Origin: Mesorhizobium sp.
GTDB lineage: Bacteria > Pseudomonadota > Alphaproteobacteria > Rhizobiales > Rhizobiaceae
Length of the DNA: 64,000 nt
Assembly (NCBI RefSeq): GCF_024509055.1
Contig: NZ_JANINM010000538.1
Span: 1 to 64,000, forward strand
Reading direction: 5' to 3'
Shown here: in pieces, positions 29,106-40,200 of the stretch
How the letters are laid out: the number at the start of each line of letters is the position of its first letter
How positions within the stretch are numbered: position 1 is the first letter of the stretch
The notes under the pieces: model-generated
Told to the model about the DNA's origin: nothing
Databases searched by the model: none
Seen by the model: the letters and a program-made list of their open reading frames with translations, nothing else
Translations under genes and position numbers: made by a program

Positions 29106-30108
29106 ATGTCACAGGTGAGGAAAATAGCGTTCGCGGGCGCCGCGGCGCTGCTCTGGTCGTCGGCCGCTTTCGCGGGGAATTGCGCCACATCCGCGGTGAA
29201 GATCGGTTGGCTGCCGAAGCTCGACACCGATCCGTACTTTCAGGTTGCCGGAGACGGAGCGCTGGAGGCGGCGAAGGAGATTGGCGGGGAGATAGTCCGG
29301 CTAGCGCCTTCGCAGGCGACGGCGGAAGCTCAGGTCGAAATCGTAAACAACCTGGTGTCCCAGGGCGTCAAGATAATCGCGCTGTCTTCGAATGACGCCA
29401 ACGCGATCGCGCCGGCCCTCAAAGCGCGCGGCAAAGCAGGGCGTCAAAACGGTCACTTTTGACTCCGACGCAGCCGCCGAGGCCCGGACCGTTTTTGTGA
29501 ACCAGGCGAAAGGCGACAGCCTCGCAGACATGATGCTGCAGAGCATGCATGACCTGATTGGCGGGGAGGGCGAGTTCGCGATCCTCTCCTCAACACCAAC
29601 CGCGACGAACCAGAATGCCTGGATCGATTTCATGAAGCAAAAGCTATCAAGCGATCCTAAGTACGGCAAAATGAAGCTGGTCCAGATTGCCTATGGCGAA
29701 GAAAGCGAACAAATCAACCAGCAGCAGGCGCTGGCGCTCGTGCAGGCGTTTCCAAACTTGAAGGGGATTATCGTGCCGGCTGGCATCGGACTGCCGGCTG
29801 CCGCCCGCGCGCTCGATGAAGCCGGCTTGGCCGGGAAGATAAAGCTCACCGGCCTTGCTCCGGCATCGCTGATGAAGAAGTACGTGGCCAACGGCTCTGC
29901 GCAGGTCATTTGGTGGAACGTCACTGACCTTGGCTATCTGACCTACTATGCGGCGCAAGCGGTGGCCCAGTGCAAGCTCACAGGCACTGACGGCGAGAAG
30001 CTCCAAGCGGGGCGGTTGGGGAGCTACCAGGTGGGCGCCAAAGGCGAAGTTGTGCTCGGCCCCGCCAAGATCGTAACGCCCAGCAACGTTGAGGAATTTA
30101 AGTTCTGA
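29106..30108 (+). pseudogene. Sugar (rhamnose-type) ABC transporter substrate-binding protein interrupted by a frameshift near 29433
   Basis: ORF 29103-29462 (signal peptide, 'IGWLPKLDTDPYFQVAGDGALEAAKEIGGEIV...ALSSNDANAIAPALK') continues in another frame as ORF 29392-30108 ('AAKQGVKTVTFDSDAAAEARTVFVNQ'). Consistent with a 1-nt insertion in 'aaagcgcgcggcaaagcag'. Confidence 0.82.
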
Positions 30109-30130
30109 GCCTCGGGCTCTTTTCCGAAAG

Positions 30131-30156
30131 TTGATGCCGCCGTCAGGCGGCGTCAA
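30131..30156 (+). terminator. Strong hairpin after the binding-protein pseudogene (possible terminator)
   Basis: TTGATGCCGCC-gtca-GGCGGCGTCAA, 11-bp stem (one G-U). No clear T-tract. Confidence 0.45.
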
Positions 30157-30192
30157 CGCAGTCCAATTAAGACTGCCGTTCACAAACGGATC

Positions 30193-30368
30193 AGTCGTAC
30201 CAGGAGGCCGAAAACCACTCGGCTGCCAAGCCTCTCGGTCCGGCTCTTAGATTGGCGTTCGGGGGCCGTGCGAAGTCCGGACTTCGCTTCCGCCTGTCGC
30301 AATCATTGAGACAGGCGGACTCAAGCGCCGCGGTTGGCAGGTTACGTTGAAGGGTCGTTGCCGGCTAG
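30193..30368 (+). pseudogene. Decayed remnant of the 3' end of an HNH-RecQ-type helicase gene
   Basis: Translation 'RPKTTRLPSLSVRLLDWRSGAVRSPDFASACRNH*DRRTQAPRLAGYV' matches the C-terminus of the 7644-9320 protein 'GPKTTRRPSLSIRILDWAFGARTKSRRFRACCDHCDKAEIKRRGAARYV'. Confidence 0.8.
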
Positions 30369-30516
30369 GTTTAGAGAGCCGTGCTTGCTCGGAGAAGGCT
30401 GCGGGTTGGGAAATGTTTTCCCGAATTGGCTCTTTGACCAAGCGGTGACTCTGTTGGCTGCACCGACATTGGAGGCAGTTCGGTTGGTTGGCACCGGGAG
30501 CGGGCTTACGCCAAGC

Positions 30517-30744
30517 TCATGAGCGACGAAGGCGCCGTCGCCGGCTACTGGCACTCTTGGCAGGCGCGGCAACGTACCGCCGCGCCTGCCCGTGCCCAGC
30601 CGTCTCATGGAGGATGACCTGGCGAAGGTCACGCATGTCGACTGGCTTGCCGCAGCTTGGGCAGGTGTAGAAGCGCCTGCGCTCGTCGGCGATATCGCCG
30701 CCGGCGCGTTTTCCCTTGATCGCGGGGCCGACGTTGGGAATCAC
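30517..30744 (-). CDS. Small zinc-ribbon-like hypothetical protein
   Basis: 'YTCPSCGKPVDMRDLRQVILHE'. Abuts the DUF3606-like ORF. Confidence 0.45.
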   Translation of the reverse strand: MIPNVGPAIKGKRAGGDIADERRRFYTCPSCGKPVDMRDLRQVILHETAGHGQARRYVAAPAKSASSRRRRLRRS

Positions 30745-30926
30745 GATCTCAGCTTCCTGACCTCATGCTCCAGCGCCTTCCGGTCGCTGCCGTGCTGACG
30801 GATCAACTGCCGGACAACGCCTGGCGAGATGCGGTGTCTCTTGGCGAGGTATTCGACCTCGTCGTCCTCGTCGGCTGCTACCTGTTCGCGGTCGCGGAAG
30901 TCCTGTTTGCTCTTGTCGTTTACCAT
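30741..30926 (-). CDS. DUF3606-like small protein
   Basis: 'MVNDKSKQDFRDREQVAADEDDEVEYLAKRHRISPGVVRQLIRQHGSDRKALEHEV' resembles the DUF3606 pattern. Confidence 0.6.
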   Translation of the reverse strand: MVNDKSKQDFRDREQVAADEDDEVEYLAKRHRISPGVVRQLIRQHGSDRKALEHEVRKLRS

Positions 30927-31049
30927 GGACCTGCTCCTTGGGAAGGAACACTAGGCAGAAGCGATTGTTCCCTTGCTTGTTGAGCAATCGCTAACGGAAC
31001 GGGTGCGGCCGTGCGATATTGAATCCAAAATGGAGTCGCGTGGGTTCCG

Positions 31050-31928
31050 ATGCGAAAGCCCGTCGACGCAGCCAGGCTGTCCTTCATCAGGCCCATGGAG
31101 CCGGAGCTCGTCGAGCAGCCGCCCAACGGCGCCGAATGGAGCCACGAGGCCAAGTTCGACGGCTATCGAACCCAGATGATCAAGGATGCCGAGGGCATAC
31201 GTCTCTTCACCAAAAATGGCTTCGACTGGACCTCGAAATATCGGCTGCTTGCCGAAGAAGCCAAGTCGATCGCGGCGGGAAGCTTCATCATCGACGGGGA
31301 GGTGATCGTCACCAACGAAGCTGGCCTATCGGACTTCCATGCTCTCAGGTCGGCCATCTCAAAACGCCCGCGCGGTCTCTATTTTGTCGCGTTCGACCTG
31401 CTGCATCTCAACGGCCATGACCTGCGCGACATGGCCCTCTTAGACCGCCGCGAGATCCTTCAGGCCGCCTTCGCTCCTGGCGGCCATATCCAGTTCAGCG
31501 AGGCCTTTCCGGGGACTGGTGACGTTGTCTACCAACTAGCGTGCGAGGCGGGACTGGAAGGCATTGTCTCGAAGCGGCTGGACAGCGTCTACCGCAGCGG
31601 CCCGACAATGGCTTGGCGCAAGATCAAGTGCTACGTCGAGAAGGAGATGGATATCATCGGCGTGAAGCGCGATAGCGGCAAGCCGGCGATGGTCCTTATG
31701 GCCGACGACGGCCGGTAAATGGGGGGCGCCTTCGTCACCTTTAGAGCCGACCGACGGAAGCAGCTATGGGATCTCGCGCAAGGGAAGGCGGGAGCACCTC
31801 CGCCGAAGGGCCTGGCGAAGGAGAAGGCCGAATGGCTCAAGCCCGGGCTGCGCGGCCGCGTGAAGTTCCTGAAGGGGGAGGGCAGGCTTCGCCACGCCTC
31901 GCTCAAGGACTTCTGGGAACAAGATTAG
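31050..31928 (+). pseudogene. ATP-dependent DNA ligase (LigD/LigC-type ligase module) interrupted by an in-frame TAA at 31716-31718
   Basis: Adenylation motif 'EAKFDGYRTQM', 'DGEVIV', 'EGIVSKRLDSVYRSGPTMAWRKIKC'. After TAA the same frame continues 'MGGAFVTFRADRRKQLWDLAQGKAGAPPPKGL...WLKPGLRGRVKFLKGEGRLRHASLKDF' (OB-fold C-terminus). Confidence 0.82.
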
Positions 31929-32054
31929 GTCCGTGCGGATCTTGAGTGCGCGGGGCGGGACCTCGGTTTAATCAGCCCGGCCTTTCGGGCTTCAAGGTCA
32001 AGGCATACTGTGCAATCTATCATCCGGGCAGACTTTGTCGGATCGGGTGGTCGA

Positions 32055-32540
32055 ATGAGAAGGCTGGTAGGGTTAGTCGCTGCGCTTCTTCTTTCGGGCG
32101 CTGCCAAAGCGGCGGTCGTGCAGAAACTGCCTCAATCCCCTGGCTCGCCGGACGTGATCGCAGTCACTGGCGTCATCGAGCCAAATGACGACCTCAAGTT
32201 TCAATCAGATCGCGGCGACTGAAAGCCAGGCTGTTGTTCTCCTGAACAGCGAGGGCGGGTCAGTCCTCCCAGCCCTTGAAATCGGAAGATCCATACGCCT
32301 GAAAGGATTCGCGACCGCAGTCGCAAGCAACACCCTCTGCGCTCTCGTTCGCGATGCTGGTACAGGTTCTCGGGCGGCGGGGCGGTTCGTCGCTCATGGC
32401 AGCCTGATTGGGTGGATCGAGGATGGCCTTTCGCGTGATCGCCACGTTCTTCTGCGGAAGGAGGCCGGTCGGAACTCGGCTGCGACCTCAAATACTGGGG
32501 TCTCAATCCGCAGCGACAGTTTTGCCATAGGGCAGTGAAT
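32055..32540 (+). pseudogene. Degraded secreted/periplasmic protein gene (ClpP-like periplasmic protein remnant)
   Basis: Signal-peptide ORF 'MRRLVGLVAALLLSGAAKA...VIAVTGVIEPNDDLKFQS' stops at ~32222. A sister frame continues 'IAATESQAVVLLNSEGGSVLPALEIGRSIRLKGFATAVASNTLC', followed by garbled sequence. Confidence 0.5.
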
Positions 32541-32604
32541 GAAGTGCAGTTGCCATCCCCAACGAACGACGCGAAGGGTATCGAATTGCGGTGACAACTC
32601 CCCC

Positions 32605-34245
32605 TCAAGCCGCGACGCTTTTGCGCATGCGTAAGTCCGTAACCCTAACGTTTATCCTTCCATCTCCCCCGAGTATGTCCGCGATCTCGTTGGCAAAAAT
32701 TTGGGAATGGCCATCTATGAGACCCTCTCGCTCATTCCGCCAGCCGCCGTCGCGGCGCTTCTCCTCGATATCGCGATCAATCACGACGTACTCAACTTCC
32801 ATGTCAGTAGGAACGAGATCGACTACCTGTAGGCGGTTGCGGCGCTGGATGTTAGTCGCGTCGAGAACTGCCGTGTCTCCGCGCGCAAGGCGCGTGGTCA
32901 GACGCTTCATCGCAACCTCAAACACATGCGCCTGGGAGCCGGGCGTTGCTTGCGACCCGAATAGCTCGATCCGAATGTCGTCGGACGATACGATTTCGTC
33001 GGCAGCGAAGTTTGCTCTAGCGTAAGTACTCTTGCCTGCGCCGCTGGGGCCGATCATCAACACCAGCCGCTGTCCACAGCGCGGCCAGTTCCAACCGGCC
33101 ACTTCCTTGCGGCCGGTTACAGCGTACGTGCTCCACGAAGACGCCAGGAGACTAAGCAGGGACGGATCCGGCACCTCATTGTGAGCAATATTATTCCTGG
33201 CCTTGTTGGTGGCCCGCAAGAAATTGACATCCTGTCGTTCGAGCATTCCTTCGAGGCAGTCGCGTAGATGCTTGTTCTCCATGTCGTACCTGTGCGTGAC
33301 AAGCTGCTCGCCCCTCGCAGTCTCGATCCTATAGGGGAGCCGCGCCTCAATAGCTTGTGCGTAGACGTCTGCGAAATGTCTGCAGACCGTTGCGTTAAAA
33401 TCGAGCACGGGACCACTGACTGCCCGCCACCGCCTAACATCGAACGCCTTGCGGTTTCCGGAGGCGAGCAGGCAAGCGGTGTGAAGGAACACCTCCCCAT
33501 CGACTGTATCCACAAGGCCATTGCCCCAGCGAGGATGCACATCGGCGCTTCGCCCGTATGCTCGCTGAAGAAGTTCCCAAGGGTCGATCGCCGTTAGCGG
33601 CTCCTGTCTGCACAGCATCTCAGCCAGATATGGGTCGTAGCCGGCCAGCCCGATCGCCACTTCGATGGCGGACCGGTCCAGCAGGTCCTCGCCCAGGGTC
33701 CGGCCGGTTCGCCGCGCAACGTAGGTGCGCATATCGAACGACGATACCCGACCACGCCATCGGACCACGGCGCCGGGAAACAGGCGATCAACGTCATCCT
33801 GGGGGGTGTCGGGCGGGATGAACGCGACGAGGACGGGTAGCAGGACAGCACTGCGCCTGCGTCGGCGTTCGACTGTGAATGACCGGAGGAATGAAGACCA
33901 TGCTGACCACTCTTCAAGGTCGATGCCGTCCGCGACGAATGCAGTGCCGCGGAGCGTCGGCGAGTCGAGCATCGAGCCGACGGATCGCAGCGATTGCCGG
34001 ATCTCCCCCGCGGCAAACGCCATCCTATGCACAATGGATGCGCGGGAGCGGTCAGAAACCCTGTGAACGGGGGCCATGCCGTCTGCTTCGAGCCCGCGGG
34101 TTAAGGCATCGACGAGGCCGGGTGGGCGGTATGTCGGCACCTGCACGGCGACGAAGCCATCGCGCTGCGCCGCATCCACGACCGCCCGTACGAAGCCGGC
34201 TGGTCCGCCGAGCGACCAAAAAAGGTTCTCGTCGATGTCTATCAT
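32605..34245 (-). CDS. Fourth gene of the pPIWI_RE-like operon: unknown ~390-aa N-terminal domain plus C-terminal P-loop (AAA_33/polynucleotide-kinase-like) domain
   Basis: C-terminal 'RLVLMIGPSGAGKSTYARANFAADEIVSSDDIRIELFG', 'DTAVLDATNIQRRNRLQVVDL', as in T4 Pnkp/zeta-like P-loop kinases. ATGA overlap with the upstream giant gene. Confidence 0.85.
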   Translation of the reverse strand: MIDIDENLFWSLGGPAGFVRAVVDAAQRDGFVAVQVPTYRPPGLVDALTRGLEADGMAPVHRVSDRSRASIVHRMAFAAGEIRQSLRSVGSMLDSPTLRGTAFVADGIDLEEWSAWSSFLRSFTVERRRRRSAVLLPVLVAFIPPDTPQDDVDRLFPGAVVRWRGRVSSFDMRTYVARRTGRTLGEDLLDRSAIEVAIGLAGYDPYLAEMLCRQEPLTAIDPWELLQRAYGRSADVHPRWGNGLVDTVDGEVFLHTACLLASGNRKAFDVRRWRAVSGPVLDFNATVCRHFADVYAQAIEARLPYRIETARGEQLVTHRYDMENKHLRDCLEGMLERQDVNFLRATNKARNNIAHNEVPDPSLLSLLASSWSTYAVTGRKEVAGWNWPRCGQRLVLMIGPSGAGKSTYARANFAADEIVSSDDIRIELFGSQATPGSQAHVFEVAMKRLTTRLARGDTAVLDATNIQRRNRLQVVDLVPTDMEVEYVVIDRDIEEKRRDGGWRNEREGLIDGHSQIFANEIADILGGDGRINVRVTDLRMRKSVAA

Positions 34246-37200
34246 TTGGACGCAGCTGCTGGCGCGAGGCCCAGCACCTGGGCTACCAACGGGGATGGCA
34301 TATATCGACCCCGCGCTCGCTCACCAGCCGGCTTTCCCGGGGCGGCGACGAGAAGGCCCATCGTTACACCGTAATCTACGACCGCTTGCGCCGAAACTCC
34401 GAGCGAGGAAAGTTCCTCATCAAGCCCGATGTACTCCTCGATGTCTGCGAGCGACAGGGACGACGGGCCATGGAGGCGAGCCAGCATTGCCAGCGCCTTG
34501 CCGTAGCGGCCTGTCAGGCCGATCGCTTCAGCGTCTATCGGATCAGGCTGCACCCTCGCACTTCCCTTTTGTCCGCCAGCAAAAAGCTGCGACATGGGTT
34601 GGTTCCAGCCACCGTTCGAGGTTGCAGCAGCCTCGAAATGTGTCGAAAGCGAGACTACGTTGTCCTTGTTCACCATGTCAGTGAAGAACGCGGTCGACCA
34701 TGGCTCTAAAGGCACGACGTCGACATGCGATGTGAGAGCGGCCAACTGCCCGTCTCCGATCACTGAGGATGCGTGCTCGGGGCCGCCCACGAAAACGACA
34801 CGCACGTCGCCGCGCGCAACAGTCTTCACGTTGATTGCCGAGCGCACCCATTCGGCGGTCCAAGGTGCTGATGCCTGTACGATCGCAATCAGCTTGCGCC
34901 CCTGGGCGACCTTCTGGTCCCTCAGCGTCGCATCCAGTTCAGCCAACGATGAAACCGACAGCAGACGCACATCGTAGGATTCGCCGTCGGAGAAAGAGTC
35001 TGGCACGCTCTTTAGGGCCCAGGCCACCAATGGATAGTCGGCTAGTTTATTGCCGACAATAACGGTCGCGCGGGCCTTCGATAAAAGAACGTCACGCTCC
35101 TGCCCAAGCGTGAGGGGAGACGGGCGGCGCTCTGACAGCACGTTCTTCGCAGGCGCCAGGATGCGCCGGTGCGATTTCGGATCGAACCCGACCGGGGCGT
35201 CCCGGTGGGCAAATTCAAGGAGGGCAGTGTCGATCTCGTCGCGATTTCCCAGCAGCCGCACGACGGCCGTAGAGCGCAGAGTCCACCTATCGCCGCCGAC
35301 GCGGCGCACGATTCCCAAGCCTTCCATCTCATCCAGAAGGTCATCGAAAAGGGAGAACCTGTTTCGGTCATGGAAACCAGCCTCCCAGAAATAGATCGCC
35401 TGATCGCGGATCTCGTGAGTTGGGAAGCCCTCCTCGAGTCGTCCCTCTGCTTCGGCCTGAAACACCAGATTCGCAACGACATAGGCAATGAGGCGGTAGC
35501 GAAGGTCGATGCCGAGGGTGAACTCGAAAATCTTCTTGATCTCCGAGCGGGTGGCGAGGTCCTCCATGACCTCTGAGACGAGACCCGTGGGAACCTTGCG
35601 CATCGGCTTTTGGCTGGACTTCACGTGATCCATCACGGCTTGGAGCAACCGCTGGGCGTAAGTTTGAATGAGGACAGGGTAGTAGTTGGCATGGGACAGA
35701 ATGCGCCAGACGTCGGTCCGCTCCAATTCCAGTCCCAGCGCAGCGAAGGGCCGCAGAACAAGGTCCTCTGCGTCCTTCCGCTCTTCTCCGGTCAGAGACC
35801 CGATGCGCCGTGGGTTGGCGGAAATCTGCTTGAGCGGGGGGTTGCCCGTCTGGACGAGCCGCGTCACATCCGAAAGGCCCGCCAGCACGAACTTGAAGCG
35901 GCGGCGGGTGTCGGTCATTAACTGTTGGAGATCGCGAAATTCCCGGTAGCCTTGGGCGGCGTCGCTGACGACGAAGTGGTCGCATTCGTCAAGCAGCAGA
36001 AGGACTCGACGACGGTCGTCCTCATCGAGCCAATTGCGAATTGCCTCTCTGACACGCTTCGGCTCAGGCGTGGGTGAGGCCCCGAAGATGTCCGGAAGGG
36101 CCGTCGCTATTTCGGACCAGACGACTTTAGTAGCAGTATTGCCGCGTCCGATGTCCTGCGCGTCGACAAAGGCGACAAGCGTCCCCTTTTCGGGGGCGTT
36201 TCTGATCGTGACCAAATGCCTGAGAATGGCGGTCTTGCCCATGCGGCGGCCGCCATACACGATGTTGGAACCCTCGCTATCGAAAATCTGGGCGATGTCA
36301 TCTTCACGGCCAACGAACATCTCAGGCGGAACCGCGTCGCGGCCCCAGTCCTTGTAGGGTGCAACGTAGCTGTAAGGCTGGGCCAGTTCGATCAAGGTCA
36401 GCGCGCGTATAGACGGCTCGGCGAGGGCGTAGAACAAGGTCGCAGAGTCGACGAGTAGGACGCGCCGATGGGCCGCGATGTTGCGCAGGAGGAAATTCCT
36501 GCGCTGGTCCGGAGAAACCACGTCGTTCACGAAAAGGATCACGCCAAGCTTGCCCTGAGAGCAATGTTCGGAGATCACAGAATCCGGCGGCATGGTCTGG
36601 ACCACGACTAGCCGATACGTCCCCTCGGTACGGGAACCGAAATCCGGTAGAAGCAAGCTTTCTTGGTCAGTCGGAATCTTTACGCGGAAGTCTCCGACGA
36701 ATGTCCTGCGCTGGCCGCCAGCCGGGCCGGATAGATGCTTGATCTCGGCCGAGATGCCCAGCTTGTCGAGGAAAGAAGACAGGTGAGCGGAAAACGAAGT
36801 GTCGTGGAAGCGGCGGAAGAGATCGCGCCAGATGTCGGCGATATCTGCCGACTCCTCCCGACGGGCGTCTGTGAGCTGGCTGAACCGCATTCCGGCGAAA
36901 TCGGTGCCTCCTCGCAGGGCGCTAGCGACCTGCTGCGGAAGGTCGCGCCGGTGGTCGACAAGAGCGTGCAAGACCTCCGAGAACGCATCGAAACGCCAGT
37001 TTCGGCGGCGAGATTCAGAGAGACGGCCCGTCTTCTCCACCTCGTCGATGTGCTCCTCCGCAGTCAGAAGGTCGTCGGACTGGCATAGCTGGCGCAGGCG
37101 GTCGCGCAGCTGACGGTCTGCAGTGGCGGGGAGCCGGTCGATGCGCCCTTCAAGGCGGATGCGCGGCTCGTCAAGGAGAGCTTGGGCCTCAGCCTTAATG

Positions 37201-40200
37201 GCCTCGGTCTCGTCGATTGCGACACTGACGTCGTAGATGCCATCCGCCTCCTGTTCGGTACGGTCACCAGGGCCGACGATCGCTGGAACCTGCATGGCTT
37301 CGAGCTTGTCGATGCGGTCGAGCAGGGCGGTGGCCTCCTCGGCGTCGCTGCCTTGCCGCAGCGAACCGAAACGAATGACTCTTTCGACTATCCGCCTGAC
37401 CCGGTCGAAGTCGTCTTTCAGAGCCTCTTTCGCGTCCGCGACGCTGGTCTCGAACTCGCCGGCAAGGGCGGCGGTGAGTTCCTCGTCGATTCCGAAGAAA
37501 GAGGCTGCGTCCAGAAGCATCCTCGCGCCTACGTAGGAGTTGCGCTCCATGCGGGCACGAACGGCATCCTCGAAGGTCTCGTCGCGAGTCGCCGTATCGG
37601 TGGACAGGAGAGGCGGTTCAATCTCACACAGGATGTCGACGATGCGGCTAGGTTCGTATGGCGTGGGCAACCACGAGCGCCCGAATTCCAGCTCGGTTAT
37701 CAACGCCAACTCGGCATGACAGGACTGGTAGATGTCAGTGCCTGGCGCCACGGACATTCCAAGTTCGCCCGAAAGGATGGCTGCGAGTTTTCGCAAACGA
37801 GGACCGACATGACTAGCTGCTATGCTGACCCTGCCTAGATCGGAAGCTGCGGCATCAACCGCTGCGATCATGCCCTCGAGCGAACGAGCAATTTGCATAG
37901 CGAACTCGCGTCCCTTGGGCCGCTCTGCGTTTTTCGCCTGCTCGACCTCAGACGTGAGTTCAATGTAGTTGCTGGCGATATCGCGGAAGCTCTCGAAGAA
38001 GGCTACCAGACGATTTCGAGCGACTCCATCGAGACCCTGAATCCTGTTGTTTACGGCGCTCTCGATTTCTTCGAACAGCTGAAGGATGCGGCTGCGGTCT
38101 TTCACGCGATCGACGAAATTCCTCACCATCTCCGCGGTGCGCGTGTCGTCGAGGCCTTTCTGCAACTGGAGGCGCAGGCTCCCGACCAGGCTATCTCCCC
38201 GGTTCAGTTCATTGCGAATCTTGTTTCCGAGTTGAAAGTCGAACTTGATGGACTGAAAAGCCGCTGCTTTCTTGAGTAGCGCTGCGCGCGTGTCCGCGAG
38301 AGCCTTCGAGCAGTCAAGCTCGTTCTGCACATTCGCCAGCATCGCGCGCGAGAATGTCAGATTGGTATGCTGAATACGCTCGATGCTCTCGAACACTTCC
38401 TGCGCGTGCGTCCCCAGGTCGCCGGGCAGTGAGCCGAACGAACGAAGGAGTTCTGCTGCGCCAAGTGAGGGGAAAAAGATTCCGAGTTCCAATAGAAGCG
38501 GCATCAAGGTTATCAACCTAGCGGCGGCGCGCTCCGTGTGGGGATCGGAAGCGATTGTGTCGATCGAACGGAAACCCGCCTGGATCCAATCGTTCACAAG
38601 TTCGATATTGCTTTGAAGCGCCGTATGGTTGAGATGCCCAGAGAGCGCCGCGAGCTTCGCCTCATCCGAAGTTACACAAAAGCGGCGAGGAGAATTTCCT
38701 TCGTTTGAAGCCAGGGCCTTCTCGGAAGCCAAAGCCAGATTGTAGGCGAGGGAATAGCTGCCGGCCGTCATCAGCCGCTCCAGCGCCTCATCGATCCGAG
38801 TAGCCTCGAGATCTTCGAAATCGCCCGCGACGGACCCAAGACCGGACCCCATCCTGGCTAACGGCGCAGGGACTTGCTGTGGAGCCTTCTCCTCAATTGC
38901 TGCGACGGCGGACGCGAGTTCACTCAAGCTCAGTTGGTCGGATTCGTCGTCCTCGTCGAGTGTATCTTCGGCATCGCTGTCATCGGCTGCAGCGGCAAGT
39001 TCGTCATAGACCAGTGGTTCGGCATCGGCCGCAAGGGAAGTTTCCGGCTCCTCTGATGATGAAACGGAATCAACCGTGCCCAAACCTTTCGCCAGTGCTG
39101 TCAAGTCCACACCGGTTTCCGACAGGGGTGATTCTACGGCAACGCCTGAAACCATTGCTGTCTTTTCCGGCAATGGCGCTGCTTCCCGAGGGCTTGAGAC
39201 GCCGTCGTTCGGCCCCTCTGCTGCTGGGACAACCGAGCGAAGGGCTGCGGGGGGCGCGCCGGGATTCAACAGCGAGATAGCTTCGGAGAACGACCTTACC
39301 ACGGTTTCAAGGCTGAACTGGACATCTTGGATGCGCTGCTGCGCTGCCTCGTAGATGGACGCGCGTTCCAGAAGCTTCGCGGTCATTGCTTCGGCTTGCA
39401 GCTGGCCTGCTTCGCGCAGGGCGTCGTGGGCGGCCTCCGCGGCGGCCTCGCCGGCCCGCAAGTGCCCCTCGGCGACTCCCGCGTCTCGTGTGCGGATCCT
39501 TCCTTGAGGAGGGAGCGCCGGCATAGAAATCGACTCGCCAAGGTGTTCTGAGATGAGTGTGGCCTCGCGGCCAAGGGTTGCGGCTCGTTGGAGAAGGACA
39601 CTGTTCTCCACAAGCCGGGGAGTCCTTGCGGCAGCCTTAAGTGCTTGCGCTAGGAGCTCCCCTATGCGTTCTAAAGCGCCGTCAAGTTCCAGAAATGTAT
39701 TATCGTTCAAGGCGTTTCTGGTTTGGCGGGCTTCGTCTTCGATTCCTTTAAGAACTTCAGACAGCTGCAGCGGCGTAATATCCGTTTCAGGTTGAATTTT
39801 CCTCGGCGAAGAATCGAACCTGCCGTGATGTGTCATGGCTTCGATGACGACGCCTTCATTTTCCTCTCCGTCATTCCGTTCGTCCATGTCCCCCTCCAAA
39901 GTTTGCTCTGCGGGAAGGCTCGCCTCGCCTTCGTCGAAAGCGGCGAGGTATCCCGCAAATAGTTCGTCCTCCGCACGCTCGTCATTCGCAGCGAACCACA
40001 ACGTCGCCTTTCGCCGCGCGGAGACATACTTGGCTACCTCGTCAAACTCCTCGCCCGCCTGCGTCACTGCCTGCTCTAGGCCAAGGCTCGGATTGTCCAC
40101 CGCCCGGACTAGCGCGAATTCCGCGGCGTAGTTCCGGTATCCGCCGCGCGACAGAAAGGCGAAAACGGATGGCGCCTCGCTCGACAAGACCCAGTTCGCT

